DNA of 64,000 nt, taken from assembly GCA_028278425.1 (NCBI GenBank), contig JANQEJ010000253.1, forward strand, positions 19,406 to 83,405, in the 5' to 3' direction. The notes below the pieces were generated by a model, which saw only the letters and a list, made by a program, of their open reading frames with translations, had not been told where the DNA came from and ran no database searches. The position numbers and the translations under genes are program-made. This document shows, piece after piece, positions 28,916-37,554 of this stretch. Numbering within the stretch: the first letter of the stretch is position 1; each line of letters opens with the position of its first letter. Source of the DNA: Planctomycetota bacterium. GTDB taxonomy: Bacteria; Planctomycetota; UBA1135; GCA-002686595.

Positions 28916-30220
28916 ATGAAGCTCCTCGTGTCCACGGTTCTCGTCCTCCTCGCGACGCCGTCCTCTGCGGCGATCCTGACCGTCGGCCCGCCCGGCAGCG
29001 GTGCGCAGTTCGAGCAGATCAACGCCGCCATCGCCGCGGCGCAGCCGAACGACACGATCCTGGTGCAGCCCGGAACGTATGCGCCGTTCCTCGTCGACAA
29101 GCCGGTGCGGGTGATCGGCGACGGGACCGGCGACGTGATCGTCCAGACCGCGATCAGCACGGGCATCACGGTGGACGCGATCGGACCCGGCGAAGAAGTG
29201 GTCCTCTCCGGCCTCGAAGTGCAGGCGACACCGGTTTGCTCGGGAACGATCGCATCGATCCTCGTGCGCGCGAGCGCGGGCACCGTGGTCCTGCACGACG
29301 TGCTGGTCGATCACCCCGCGTCGCAGGTCGGCCTCCTCGTCCTCGGCAGCGACCGCGTGCTGCTCCTCTCGTCGCGGATCCTCGACGCAGGCCTGGACTG
29401 CACGGGCATGGGGCTCGGGGCGGTGACCGCGGCTTCCTCCGAGCTCTGGATCGCGGACAGCGAGATCTCCGGGCTGCAACCGTTCAGCCCCTTCGGCATC
29501 CCCCTGCCCGGACGCCACGGCGTCGAGGTCGCCGACTCCACGCTTCACGTCTGGCGCTCGAAGATCCGCGGGGGCGACGCCGAGCCCGGCTTCACGTCGA
29601 GCTCGATCACACCCGACGGCGGGGCGGGCATCGACGCGACGGACTCGACGGTGAACCTGTACGGCGGATCGGTGGACGACGAGATCCGCGGCGGCGACGG
29701 GGACGTCTCGCTCTCGCTCGTCGTCGGCGAAGGCGGACCCGGCGTCGCCCTCCAAGCCGGCTCGAGCGCGCGCATCCAACAGGACCTCACCGTAGTCGGC
29801 GGGCTCGACGGCAACGGAGCGGTCCAGGCTCCGGCGGTCGACGCGGACGGGACGTCGGCGGCAACGTTCGAGTCGCGGATCTTCCCGACCCTGGCATCCG
29901 TCTTCCCGCAGATCGGCACCGGCGGAATCGTCGCGTTGGTGCTCGAGGGTACGCCGCTCGCGCCGCAGGTCCTCGTCGTCGACTTCCAGACCGGACCCAC
30001 GCTCACGCTCCCCGGAACGGACGGGATGGGCTATCTCGATCCGTCGACGGCCGTGCAGCTCGAGCTCCTGACGATCAGCCCCACCGGAACCACCGTGCTC
30101 ATGTTGCCCGTGCCGCCGAATCCGGCGCTCGTCGGCGCGACGGCCTTTTTGCAGTCGCTCGAGGCGAGCGGGGGCCAGGTCGTCTTCGGCAACCCGGCGC
30201 TCGTGACCGTGACGCAGTAG
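28916..30220 (+). CDS. Secreted beta-helix protein, tandem paralogue 1
   Basis: A 434-residue exported protein with a signal peptide (about 1-20), an opening TVGPPGSGAQFEQINAAIAA that leads into a right-handed beta-helix, about 12 irregular rungs with Gly, Ser and Asp turns, and a C-terminal module ending FLQSLEASGG then ALVTVT. It is clearly a duplicate of the next gene: the order of elements and even TVGPPGSGAQF are shared. The start was placed at the second ATG (28916) because the paralogue has GGAGGGG, six bases, then ATGAAGCTCCTC, and here the same spacing is found with ATGCGC in the spacer. A surface adhesin or polysaccharide-active role is only inferred. Confidence 0.85.
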   Translation: MKLLVSTVLVLLATPSSAAILTVGPPGSGAQFEQINAAIAAAQPNDTILVQPGTYAPFLVDKPVRVIGDGTGDVIVQTAISTGITVDAIGPGEEVVLSGLEVQATPVCSGTIASILVRASAGTVVLHDVLVDHPASQVGLLVLGSDRVLLLSSRILDAGLDCTGMGLGAVTAASSELWIADSEISGLQPFSPFGIPLPGRHGVEVADSTLHVWRSKIRGGDAEPGFTSSSITPDGGAGIDATDSTVNLYGGSVDDEIRGGDGDVSLSLVVGEGGPGVALQAGSSARIQQDLTVVGGLDGNGAVQAPAVDADGTSAATFESRIFPTLASVFPQIGTGGIVALVLEGTPLAPQVLVVDFQTGPTLTLPGTDGMGYLDPSTAVQLELLTISPTGTTVLMLPVPPNPALVGATAFLQSLEASGGQVVFGNPALVTVTQ

Positions 30221-30278
30221 AGTCCCTGTCGGCATCTTTCGCCCCGCGGTAGGCTGGACGGCAAAGGAGGGGACGCGC

Positions 30279-31574
30279 ATGAAGCTCCTCACGACCTTGG
30301 CTCTGGTCCTGCTCTGCGCGCCGACCGCCGCGGCGGTCCTCACCGTGGGGCCGCCGGGCAGCGGCGCGCAGTTCACCGACATCCAGGACGCCGTCGACGC
30401 GGCCGCGCCGAACGACGTGATCCTCGTGCAGCCCGGCACCTACGGGCCAGTGACGGTGACCAAGCCGGTTCGCATCGAAGGCGACGGGACCGGAGACGTG
30501 ATCGTCGCGGTCGCGGTAGGTGTGGCACTCGTGGTGGAGTCGATCGGTCCCGGCGAAGAGGTCGTCATCTCCTCCGTCGAGGTGCAGGCGAACCCGCTGA
30601 GCTTCAACCCTTTCCCCGCGTCCATTCTGGTGCGCAACAACCAGGGCACCGTCGTCCTCCGCGGCATCCGCGTCGACCATCCGAGCTCAGAGATCGGCGT
30701 CGAGATCATCCGGAGCGATCGGGTGCTGCTCCTCTTCTCGGAGATCCTGGAAGCGGGCACCCGGAATGGCGCGACCGTGGGGGGAGCGGTGGTCGCCGTG
30801 CTGTCCGAGGTCTGGATCGCAGGCTGCGAGATCACGGGGGGGTCGCTGCTGACCCCCTTCAACGAGCCCGGGCGTCCCGGCGTGCAGGTGGCGAGCTCCG
30901 CGCTCCACGTCTGGCGCTCTACGGTCCGGGGCGGCGACGCTCTGGGCGGCCTTCCGGACCCCTTTGCCGCAGCCGCGGGTGGGAGCGGCGTCGACGCTCA
31001 GGACTCGACCGTCGTCCTCTACGGCGGTCCGCCCGGTGACCACGTCCGCGGCGGCCAAGGTGCCGTCTCCTACTTCGGCGCGAACGGCGCCGGCGGTCCG
31101 GGCGTCGACCTGCGTAACTCGAGCGCGCGGATCCAGCAGGACGTCTCGATCGGCGGCGGGTTCGACGGGCTCGGGACGACGCAGGCGCCGGCGGTGCAGC
31201 TCGACGCGACGTCGACCAGCACGACCGAGACACGGATCTTCCCGACGCTGATCGCCTTTCCGCACGCCGTCGTCGGCGGCGGCGTGCTGCTGGGGGCGGA
31301 CGGCACTCCGTTCGGAACGCAGACGGTCTTCGCCTCCCTCGACACCGGGCCGACGACCACGCTTCCGGGCGTCGAGGCCATGGGCGTACTGAACCCGGTA
31401 TCGGTGGTGGCGCTCACGACGTACACGCTCTCGTTCACGGGGAACCAGAACCTCGTGTTCCTGGTGCCGCCGGACCCGGCGTTCCTCGGGGCGACGCTGT
31501 TCTTCCAGGCGGTCGAGGCGAGCGGGGGCGAGCTCGCGTTTTCGAACCCGGCGCTCGTGACCGTGACGCTGTAA
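30279..31574 (+). CDS. Secreted beta-helix protein, tandem paralogue 2
   Basis: A 431-residue exported protein, the downstream tandem copy of the previous gene, 58 bases after its stop. Signal peptide, TVGPPGSGAQFTDIQDAVDA opening, beta-helix rungs and the C-terminal module ending FFQAVEASGG then ALVTVT. GGAGGGG precedes the ATG by six bases. Both ends are better conserved between the copies than the middle, which suggests the rungs diversify while signal and C-terminal module are held. No catalytic site is evident. Confidence 0.85.
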   Translation: MKLLTTLALVLLCAPTAAAVLTVGPPGSGAQFTDIQDAVDAAAPNDVILVQPGTYGPVTVTKPVRIEGDGTGDVIVAVAVGVALVVESIGPGEEVVISSVEVQANPLSFNPFPASILVRNNQGTVVLRGIRVDHPSSEIGVEIIRSDRVLLLFSEILEAGTRNGATVGGAVVAVLSEVWIAGCEITGGSLLTPFNEPGRPGVQVASSALHVWRSTVRGGDALGGLPDPFAAAAGGSGVDAQDSTVVLYGGPPGDHVRGGQGAVSYFGANGAGGPGVDLRNSSARIQQDVSIGGGFDGLGTTQAPAVQLDATSTSTTETRIFPTLIAFPHAVVGGGVLLGADGTPFGTQTVFASLDTGPTTTLPGVEAMGVLNPVSVVALTTYTLSFTGNQNLVFLVPPDPAFLGATLFFQAVEASGGELAFSNPALVTVTL

Positions 31575-31585
31575 AGAGCTTCGCG

Positions 31586-32557
31586 CTACCCGCCGACCAG
31601 CGCGAGCACGTCGAGCGCGCAGCCGTACGCGAGCGTGAACCCGGACCCTCCGTGGCCGTAATCGTGCACGACGCGGCCCTCGCGCTCGACGCGCACGGTG
31701 CTCCGCACCGGCCGCCAACCCGCCTTCGGGACGGCGTTTCGGGGCTCCAGACCGACGCGGCGGGCGCGCGCGATGATCGCTTCGGTGAGCTCGTCCCGCG
31801 CAGCCGGCGGCTCGGCCGCGTTCCATTCTTCGGGACCGCCCGCCGCGAGGTTGCAGCCGCCGACGACGTAGCCGCGCTCCGGACCGCGGTCGATCGTGTA
31901 GAAGAGGTCGCCTTCGTCGCGGTCGTCGACCAGGACGCAGCCGCGCGGCAGCCCGCCCGCCTCGGCGTGCAGCACCTGCCCCAGCGTGGGATGAAGCTCG
32001 GGATCGGCGGTGAGCGCGCCCGCGCGCGCGCCGGTGCAGTTCACGACGACGTCGCCCGGAAGCGCGCCGAGGTCGTCGACGCGCCGTTCCTCGAGCGCGA
32101 CGCTGCTCCGAAGCCATTCGAGGTGCGCGTGCGGATCGACGACCGGCGCGAGGAACCTCCACGCGCCAAGCGGGCTCCCGCGTCGCCGCAGCGCGTCCGG
32201 GATTCGATCGCCCGGCTCGAAGACCGGCCTCGCCGCGGCTGGAAGGGCTGACGTCCAGTGGGGCGGGGCCTCGTCGTCCGCGGCCGCGAAGATCGGCGCG
32301 AGCTCGAGGACGCCGGCTTGCGGCGTGGAACGGTGCAACCCCTCGAGCCACGTGTACGTCGCTCGCGCCCAGCGATCCACCGCGGCGCGCGGTTCGGCCA
32401 GGTAGGGGAACCAGACCGCCCCCGCCGCGCCCGAGCTCTGGCGCTCGCCCGGAGCATCGGCGACGACGCGAACGCGATGGCCCGCTCCGGCGAGCACGTG
32501 GGCCGCCGTCAAGCCGACGACGCCGGCGCCGACGACGGTGACGTCCTTCCCGCTCAG
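31586..32557 (-). CDS. D-amino-acid oxidase-like FAD enzyme
   Basis: About 323 residues. The FAD fold starts at once with VTVVGAGVVGLTAAHVL. The signature of the D-amino-acid/D-aspartate oxidase family is at the end: GWRPVRSTVRVE and VVHDYGHGGSGFTLAYGCA. Such enzymes oxidatively deaminate D-amino acids, or glycine-type amines, with release of H2O2. No ATG, GTG or TTG lies close to the FAD motif; the only fitting start is CTG at 32557, which overlaps the stop of topoisomerase VI A (CTGA). An in-frame GTG 54 bases further upstream, inside the topoisomerase gene, is an alternative. It is the last gene of the mqnA-topo VI unit. The link with topoisomerase is not understood. Confidence 0.82.
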   Translation of the reverse strand: MSGKDVTVVGAGVVGLTAAHVLAGAGHRVRVVADAPGERQSSGAAGAVWFPYLAEPRAAVDRWARATYTWLEGLHRSTPQAGVLELAPIFAAADDEAPPHWTSALPAAARPVFEPGDRIPDALRRRGSPLGAWRFLAPVVDPHAHLEWLRSSVALEERRVDDLGALPGDVVVNCTGARAGALTADPELHPTLGQVLHAEAGGLPRGCVLVDDRDEGDLFYTIDRGPERGYVVGGCNLAAGGPEEWNAAEPPAARDELTEAIIARARRVGLEPRNAVPKAGWRPVRSTVRVEREGRVVHDYGHGGSGFTLAYGCALDVLALVGG

Positions 32558-33780
32558 GGCAGGAAGCTCTTCTTCGCCCGGAGCTTCCGCGGCAGGTACT
32601 CCTCGATGACGAAGTTCAGTCCCCACTTCGCGAGCGCCTGCTGCTCGGCGCGGACGCCCATCTTGAGCTGTTGGTTGATCGCCTTCGTCCAGGGACGGTG
32701 CGCCTTGAAGAACGGGTCGTTCTTGAGGGCGTCCTTGGCGCGCTTGACGTCGACGGCGGCGAGCGGATGGGTCGCGTCCTCGAGCTTGAAGTCCTTGATG
32801 TCCTGCGGCGTGACGCCGAGGAACTGGGCGCGCGGGACGCAGAAGAAGCGGTTGATGTGCGCGGCATTGCCGGAGCCGACCTTGAGGGTGCGGTAGATGT
32901 TGGCGATGCCGTAGGGATCGCAGTCGACGAAGGCGTAGACCGGCAGCTTCTTCGCGTCGGAGAGCCGCCGGATGAAGCGGCGCGTCGCGCGGGTCGGGAC
33001 GCCGGCCATCTCGATCAGGATGCACTTGGCGGTCTTCCAGAACTTGTGGTTGTTCAGGCGCTGGAACATGCCGCCGGTTTCGATCGCGAGCACGAACTTG
33101 GCGTCGGTCTCGAACTTCAGGTGCTCGACGGAGTGGGGGATCGAGTAGGAGCCGGTGCCGAAGCTCGTGCAGTCGATCCGGATCGGCGCGCCGGTCTCGG
33201 TGTCGCGGTCGATGACCGTCAGGTTGCCGGCGACCGAGCCGCCGTGCTCCTCCGGGTAGAAGCGGAGTTGCTCGCGCGAGAGGCCGTCGAGCGAGGCGAG
33301 CGCCTCGATGTCGTCCATCACGGCGTCGGACTCGGGCTGGTCCTTGAACTTGGCGTCGCCCCAGTTCTTGGAGACGTAGTAGGCCTCCCGCTTCGTGGCG
33401 AAGTCGTCGTTCTCGACCATCTCCTTTGAGATCGACATCAGCCGCAGGGTCTGCGCGAAGCTCTTGACGGTGTTGACCGAGAGGGCGCGCGCCTTCCGCC
33501 CCTTGCCGAGCTCGAAGTAGCCGACCTTGGCGCTGTACTTCACGTTGGAGAGCGAGCGGATGGGGAACTTCAGCTCGGGCAGCACGCGCCGGTTGATGTT
33601 CTTGTGAACGCGGTCGGCCGTGGTCTCGATCAGGGACAGCGTCTTCTTGTCCATCGCGTCGAGGTGCGGCGTCCGCTTGCGCGCGGCGGCCTTGGCCGGT
33701 GCCTTCTTGCGCGTCGTCTTCTTGGCGGTCTTCTTGCGAGCCGTCTTCTTCGCGGCGGGCTTCTTCCTGCGTGCGGCCAT
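32554..33780 (-). CDS. top6A: DNA topoisomerase VI subunit A
   Basis: A 408-residue protein of the Spo11/TopVIA family, the DNA-cleaving subunit of a type IIB topoisomerase that relaxes and decatenates DNA. The winged-helix domain has REAYY at 131-135 with the catalytic Tyr most likely Y135. The Toprim domain has AIETGGMF (Glu) and FVDCDPYG (Asp pair, about residues 282-289), which bind Mg2+. The first 37 residues are Lys/Ala-rich like a histone H1 tail and are not part of the family core. It overlaps the subunit B gene by TGATG, so the two are made together. Typical in archaea and plants, scattered in bacteria. Confidence 0.95.
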   Translation of the reverse strand: MAARRKKPAAKKTARKKTAKKTTRKKAPAKAAARKRTPHLDAMDKKTLSLIETTADRVHKNINRRVLPELKFPIRSLSNVKYSAKVGYFELGKGRKARALSVNTVKSFAQTLRLMSISKEMVENDDFATKREAYYVSKNWGDAKFKDQPESDAVMDDIEALASLDGLSREQLRFYPEEHGGSVAGNLTVIDRDTETGAPIRIDCTSFGTGSYSIPHSVEHLKFETDAKFVLAIETGGMFQRLNNHKFWKTAKCILIEMAGVPTRATRRFIRRLSDAKKLPVYAFVDCDPYGIANIYRTLKVGSGNAAHINRFFCVPRAQFLGVTPQDIKDFKLEDATHPLAAVDVKRAKDALKNDPFFKAHRPWTKAINQQLKMGVRAEQQALAKWGLNFVIEEYLPRKLRAKKSFLP

Positions 33781-35579
33781 CAGAACTTGCGGCTCCGGTG
33801 GAGCACGTCCTCAAGGGTGTTGACGGTCTTGTTCCGCTGCGGATCCGAGAGATCGAGGATCTCCTGGAGCGCGATGCCGATGTGGGGGATGTACATCTCG
33901 ATATAGGAGCGCTTGTCGTACTCGCGCTTCAGGCGCTTGCCCTTGCGGATGTACGTGCCGAGCTTGCGGCCGCACTCCTGCAGGCCGAGCTTGATCTCTT
34001 TCAGGATCTCCGGGTAGGAGGCGATCGCCTCCTTGGACTCGGAGGTGAACGGCACCCAGACGCTCGCGATGTGCACGAGGATCGCCATCGGGGCGACCGG
34101 CAGGCCGCCGCGGGGTTGCTGGAGGCCGTAGCCCTTCCAGTTCGTCTGGACGACGCCCTTCGTGATCGCGCACGCGGACTGCTGGTAGAGGAGCGGGACG
34201 CGGTTCGCGAAGCGCAGCACGCGGACCGGATCGTCGGGCTCGCCGACGAGCTCCTCGTGCGCGGTCTTCGGGTCCGCCTTCTTCTTCTTTTTCTTGATGC
34301 GGCCCGTCCCCTCCTCGAGCTCGAGGCCGACGCCGCCCGGCTTGCCGTAGGCGATCCCGACCTCGATCTGGAACGGGTTGCCGCGATACACCGCCGCGGG
34401 CCGCGTCGAGGCGATGTAGAAGTCCGCCTCGAGCTCCTTCTTCAACCCCTTGAGGATCAGGTCCTCGCCGATCGGCGCGATGCAGGCGGTGGAGGGGGCG
34501 GAGATCTTCGTCTCCTGAATCGCATTGTGGAGCGCGGCCGCCTCCTCGCGGGCGATGCGGCTCGGGTAGGACTTCTCGGTCAGGCCCTTGCCCGCCCCCT
34601 TGATCACGTCCTTGACGACCTTGGCGCCGACGCGGCTGAACTCCTCGCGCAGGAAGCCGGAGAGGGAGCGGCAGGTCGTGTCCTTCAGCATCCCGATCAA
34701 GCGCCCGAGCTCGACCCCGTGCGGGTGCGGCTTGATCTCCTCCGGCTGCTTCGGCTTCTCCTTCGTGGTCCGCTCGTAGGTGACCGCTTCGCCGCCCGGG
34801 TCGGCATAGTGCAGCGTCAGGTGCGGGTTCGCGATCGCCGTCTGCTTCAGGTACATGTCGACCGAGCGCTGGCCCTTCTGGTAGCGGGCCTCCATCTCGA
34901 TCTCGACGCGCGTGCCCCGCTTCTTCTCCCACTTGGTGAGCTTCGAGTCGTGGATGTCCGGCTTGTTCTTCGCCGTGTCCACGGTGAGCAGGAACTCGTG
35001 CGCGTCGCGTCGCGGACCCGTGCGCGACAGGATGCGCACCGGCTTGCCGGTCGTGAGCTGCCCGTACATGCCGGCGGCGGAGATGCCGATCCCCTGCTGG
35101 CCGCGGCTCTGCGAGAGCTTGTGGAACTTCGAGCCGTAGAGGAGCTTCCCGAAGATCTTGCCGATCTGCGTGTCGACGATGCCCGGGCCGTTGTCCTCGA
35201 CGGCCATGCGGAAGGTCTTCGCGCCGGTCTGCTCGATCTCGACGGAGATCTCGGGCAGGATCCCGGCTTCCTCGCAGGCGTCCAGGGAGTTGTCCACCGC
35301 CTCCTTCACCGCGGTCAGGAGCGCCTTGAGCGGGGAGTCGAACCCCAGGAGGTGGCGGTTCTTCGCGAAGAATTCCGAGACGGAGATCTCGCGCTGGCGC
35401 GAGGCCATGGAGTCGGCGTCCGACCCGCGCCGCGGCTTCGCCGCGGGGGCGGCCTTGGGCTTAGCGCGAGCGGCCCGCTTCCCCTTCGAGGCCTTCTTCT
35501 TGAGCTTCTTCTTGGTCTTCTTCTTCGCCACGGTCGTCTCGGGCTCGAGGTCGAACAGGGTGGGGGTCGCAGCGTCCAT
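33780..35579 (-). CDS. top6B: DNA topoisomerase VI subunit B
   Basis: A 599-residue ATPase subunit of topoisomerase VI. The GHKL ATP site is complete: EAVDNSLDA (Asn97), DNGPG at 129-133, and [13 protein letters not shown] from 158. The H2TH and transducer domains follow. The first 50 residues are Lys/Ala/Pro-rich, like the tail of subunit A. There is also a KKKKKKADP insertion near residue 425. The ATG at 35579 overlaps the small zinc-ribbon gene; Met58 at 35408, just before the conserved core, would not. I prefer the longer form because its basic tail matches that of subunit A. Subunit A follows directly (TGATG). Confidence 0.94.
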   Translation of the reverse strand: MDAATPTLFDLEPETTVAKKKTKKKLKKKASKGKRAARAKPKAAPAAKPRRGSDADSMASRQREISVSEFFAKNRHLLGFDSPLKALLTAVKEAVDNSLDACEEAGILPEISVEIEQTGAKTFRMAVEDNGPGIVDTQIGKIFGKLLYGSKFHKLSQSRGQQGIGISAAGMYGQLTTGKPVRILSRTGPRRDAHEFLLTVDTAKNKPDIHDSKLTKWEKKRGTRVEIEMEARYQKGQRSVDMYLKQTAIANPHLTLHYADPGGEAVTYERTTKEKPKQPEEIKPHPHGVELGRLIGMLKDTTCRSLSGFLREEFSRVGAKVVKDVIKGAGKGLTEKSYPSRIAREEAAALHNAIQETKISAPSTACIAPIGEDLILKGLKKELEADFYIASTRPAAVYRGNPFQIEVGIAYGKPGGVGLELEEGTGRIKKKKKKADPKTAHEELVGEPDDPVRVLRFANRVPLLYQQSACAITKGVVQTNWKGYGLQQPRGGLPVAPMAILVHIASVWVPFTSESKEAIASYPEILKEIKLGLQECGRKLGTYIRKGKRLKREYDKRSYIEMYIPHIGIALQEILDLSDPQRNKTVNTLEDVLHRSRKF

Positions 35580-35829
35580 CCCGCGTAGTCTGGGAATCGC
35601 CGTCCTCGATGCAACGGGCGGCCGGCTCGCTCGCGAGGTTTCCGACGCCGAAGGCCGACCCGCCGAGCGCGAGCGCGAGAACCAAGACCGGCGGCTTGCT
35701 CGTCAGGCACCCCCAGGAGAGGTAGCGCTGCTGCAGCGATCCGCCGCACGCGGGACAGGCGCGCGGCAGCGGTTGCTCGAGCTTCTCGCGGCAGTGGGGG
35801 CAGCGGTCGAGGTCGAGGACCCTAGGCAT
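35461..35829 (-). CDS. Small zinc-ribbon membrane protein
   Basis: A 122-residue reading frame. Two zinc knuckles, CPHC at 10-13 and CPAC at 25-28, are followed by one transmembrane helix at about 46-66, then a charged tail. The ATG lies inside the last codons of mqnA (ATGCCTAG), so translation would be coupled to mqnA. The C-terminal 40 residues overlap the start of top6B in another frame and are low-complexity (Glu/Gln-rich), so the stop may reflect the overlap rather than selection. The zinc ribbon and helix look real; the tail does not. Function unknown. Confidence 0.55.
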   Translation of the reverse strand: MPRVLDLDRCPHCREKLEQPLPRACPACGGSLQQRYLSWGCLTSKPPVLVLALALGGSAFGVGNLASEPAARCIEDGDSQTTRDGRCDPHPVRPRARDDRGEEEDQEEAQEEGLEGEAGRSR

Positions 35830-36616
35830 GGGTCGGCACCTCGACCGCGGCCGGGGTGACGTCCCCGCGGCACAGGCCCAGCGCGGCGGCGCGGTCCCGG
35901 AAGGCGAAGAGGCTCGGCTCGAGCCGGAGGCCCGGGTCGTGCAGCATCTCCTCGCCCAGGTAACGTCGCGCCGGCTCGACCGGCAGGTCCCAGGCCGCCG
36001 CCGCTTCGCGCGCGAGCTCGTCCACCCGCGCGACCCCGCGCGCCCGCGCCCGCGCGAAGGCGGGGGCCCAGGGCTCGACCTCGACGCCGGGCCGGACGAT
36101 CCACGCGGCGAAGACGAACGGCAGTCCGGTGGCCGCGGCCCAGGCCTCGGAGGGGTTGAAGGTCGGCGGCGCGTCGGGGGCGAGGCTCTCGCGGAGGGCG
36201 GCGTCGCCGATCCGAAGCCACGCGTCGGCCTCGACGTCCCGCGGATCCAGCCCGGCTTCGACCTCCAGGAACCGGGGGCGCTCGGCCGCCGGCCAGACGC
36301 ACTGGATCAAGGCCGCCGAGGCGCGGCTCGCTGGATCGAGGGCGACGCTGCGCACGTCCTCGACCGGGCGACGCAGGAAGACCTCGACGCTGGAGACCCG
36401 GCCCGACGCGACGACCGCGGGGCCGTCCAGGTAGCGGTAGCCCTCGCGGCGGAAGAGCTCGATCGAGCTGACCAGGGCGACGTCGAGCTCGCCCGCGCGG
36501 AGGCCTTCGACGAGCTCGGCGGGTACCCGCTTCACGAGCTCGATCTCCGGCTCGTCCTCGAGGCCGAGGTCGACCGGACGCGCGACCAGGTAGGGGACGG
36601 TGCCGACGCGCAGCAT
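35822..36616 (-). CDS. mqnA: Chorismate dehydratase (menaquinone, futalosine pathway)
   Basis: A 264-residue periplasmic-binding-protein-like enzyme that makes 3-enolpyruvyl-benzoate from chorismate, the first step of the futalosine route. Visible landmarks are VGTVPYLVARPVDLGL at the start, ELDVALVSSIELFRR, SVEVFLRRP, LDPASRASAALI and LPFVFAAWIVRPG. mqnC and mqnE are 7 kb away in the window. It is the first gene of an overlapping unit with the zinc-ribbon protein, top6B, top6A and the oxidase. A TAGACT box ends 7 bases before the ATG, so the mRNA is probably leaderless. Confidence 0.93.
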   Translation of the reverse strand: MLRVGTVPYLVARPVDLGLEDEPEIELVKRVPAELVEGLRAGELDVALVSSIELFRREGYRYLDGPAVVASGRVSSVEVFLRRPVEDVRSVALDPASRASAALIQCVWPAAERPRFLEVEAGLDPRDVEADAWLRIGDAALRESLAPDAPPTFNPSEAWAAATGLPFVFAAWIVRPGVEVEPWAPAFARARARGVARVDELAREAAAAWDLPVEPARRYLGEEMLHDPGLRLEPSLFAFRDRAAALGLCRGDVTPAAVEVPTHA

Positions 36617-36623
36617 GGCGGCG

Positions 36624-36629
36624 AGTCTA
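36624..36629 (-). promoter_or_regulatory. -10-like box TAGACT for mqnA, leaderless spacing
   Basis: On the minus strand TAGACT ends 7 bases before the mqnA ATG. It lies back to back with the plus-strand box at 36632-36637 in a gap of only 29 bases. Confidence 0.5.
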
Positions 36630-36631
36630 GC

Positions 36632-36637
36632 TACACT
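36632..36637 (+). promoter_or_regulatory. -10-like box TACACT, leaderless spacing
   Basis: TACACT ends 8 bases before the GTG of the methyltransferase gene; the whole divergent gap is too short for two ordinary leaders. Confidence 0.5.
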
Positions 36638-36645
36638 CCTCCGCG

Positions 36646-37554
36646 GTGCGACCGGCCTTCTTCGAGCATCCTGCGTTCGCGGATTACGCGCTCCTCGACT
36701 CCGGCGAGGGCGAGAAGCTCGAGCGCTTCGGCGAGGTCGTTCTCGTGCGCCCGGACCCGCAGGCGCTCTGGCGCCGGAGGCTCGACGAGAGCGCGTGGCG
36801 AGCGGCGCACCTGACGTTCGTGCGCGAGTCGGACCGCGGCGGCCGCTGGGAGGCGGTTCCCGACGCCCCCGCCGTCGCGCGCGGGAAGGAACCGAGCTGG
36901 ACGGTGCGCTTCGACGACGCGACGTTCGTCATCCGGCCGACGCCGTTCAAGCACGTCGGCTTGTTTCCCGAGCAGGCGACCAACTGGCGCTGGATGCGCG
37001 CGGCCTGCGAGCGGCTCGGCCCCGACCCGCCGAAGCTCTTGAACCTCTTCGGGTACACCGGCGCGGCGAGCGTGCTCGGTGCGCGGGCAGGCTACCGGGC
37101 GACCCACGTCGACGCGTCCAAGACGTCGATCGCGTGGGCGCGCGAGAACGTGCGCGCCTCCGGGCTGCCCGACGACGCGGTGCGCGTGCTGCTCGAGGAC
37201 GCCCGGACCTTCGTCGCGCGCGAGGCCCGGCGCGGCAACCGCTACGAGGGCATCCTCATCGACCCGCCGCACTACGGGCGCGGGCCGAAGGGCGAGAAGT
37301 GGCAGTTCGAAGAGAACATCGCGGAGCTCTTCGACGGTTGCTGCAAGCTCCTGGCGGAGCGTTCGTTCCTGTGCCTCTCCACCTACGCGATCGGGTTCCT
37401 GCCCACCGCCTTCACCAACATGCTTCAGGAGCTCGAAGGCGGCACCGTCGAGGCGGGGGAGCTCGTGCTGCCCGAGGAGGATCGTCCGGACGCCGCGGGC
37501 CGGCTCCTCTCCTGCGGCGTCTGCGCGCGCTGGAGCCGCGGCCTCGACCCGTGA
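36646..37554 (+). CDS. Class I SAM-dependent RNA methyltransferase (RlmI/RlmK-like)
   Basis: A 302-residue protein. The SAM-binding motif is LLNLFGYTGAASVLGARAG, with VDAS in the next strand and the catalytic-loop motif ILIDPPHYGRG. FPEQATNWRWM is typical of the 23S rRNA m5C1962/m7G-type (RlmI, RlmK) family core. The N-terminal PUA domain of RlmI is missing. It overlaps a pseudouridine synthase (GTGA), which supports a role in rRNA modification. The GTG start is the only one compatible with the 29-base divergent gap. Confidence 0.85.
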   Translation: MRPAFFEHPAFADYALLDSGEGEKLERFGEVVLVRPDPQALWRRRLDESAWRAAHLTFVRESDRGGRWEAVPDAPAVARGKEPSWTVRFDDATFVIRPTPFKHVGLFPEQATNWRWMRAACERLGPDPPKLLNLFGYTGAASVLGARAGYRATHVDASKTSIAWARENVRASGLPDDAVRVLLEDARTFVAREARRGNRYEGILIDPPHYGRGPKGEKWQFEENIAELFDGCCKLLAERSFLCLSTYAIGFLPTAFTNMLQELEGGTVEAGELVLPEEDRPDAAGRLLSCGVCARWSRGLDP

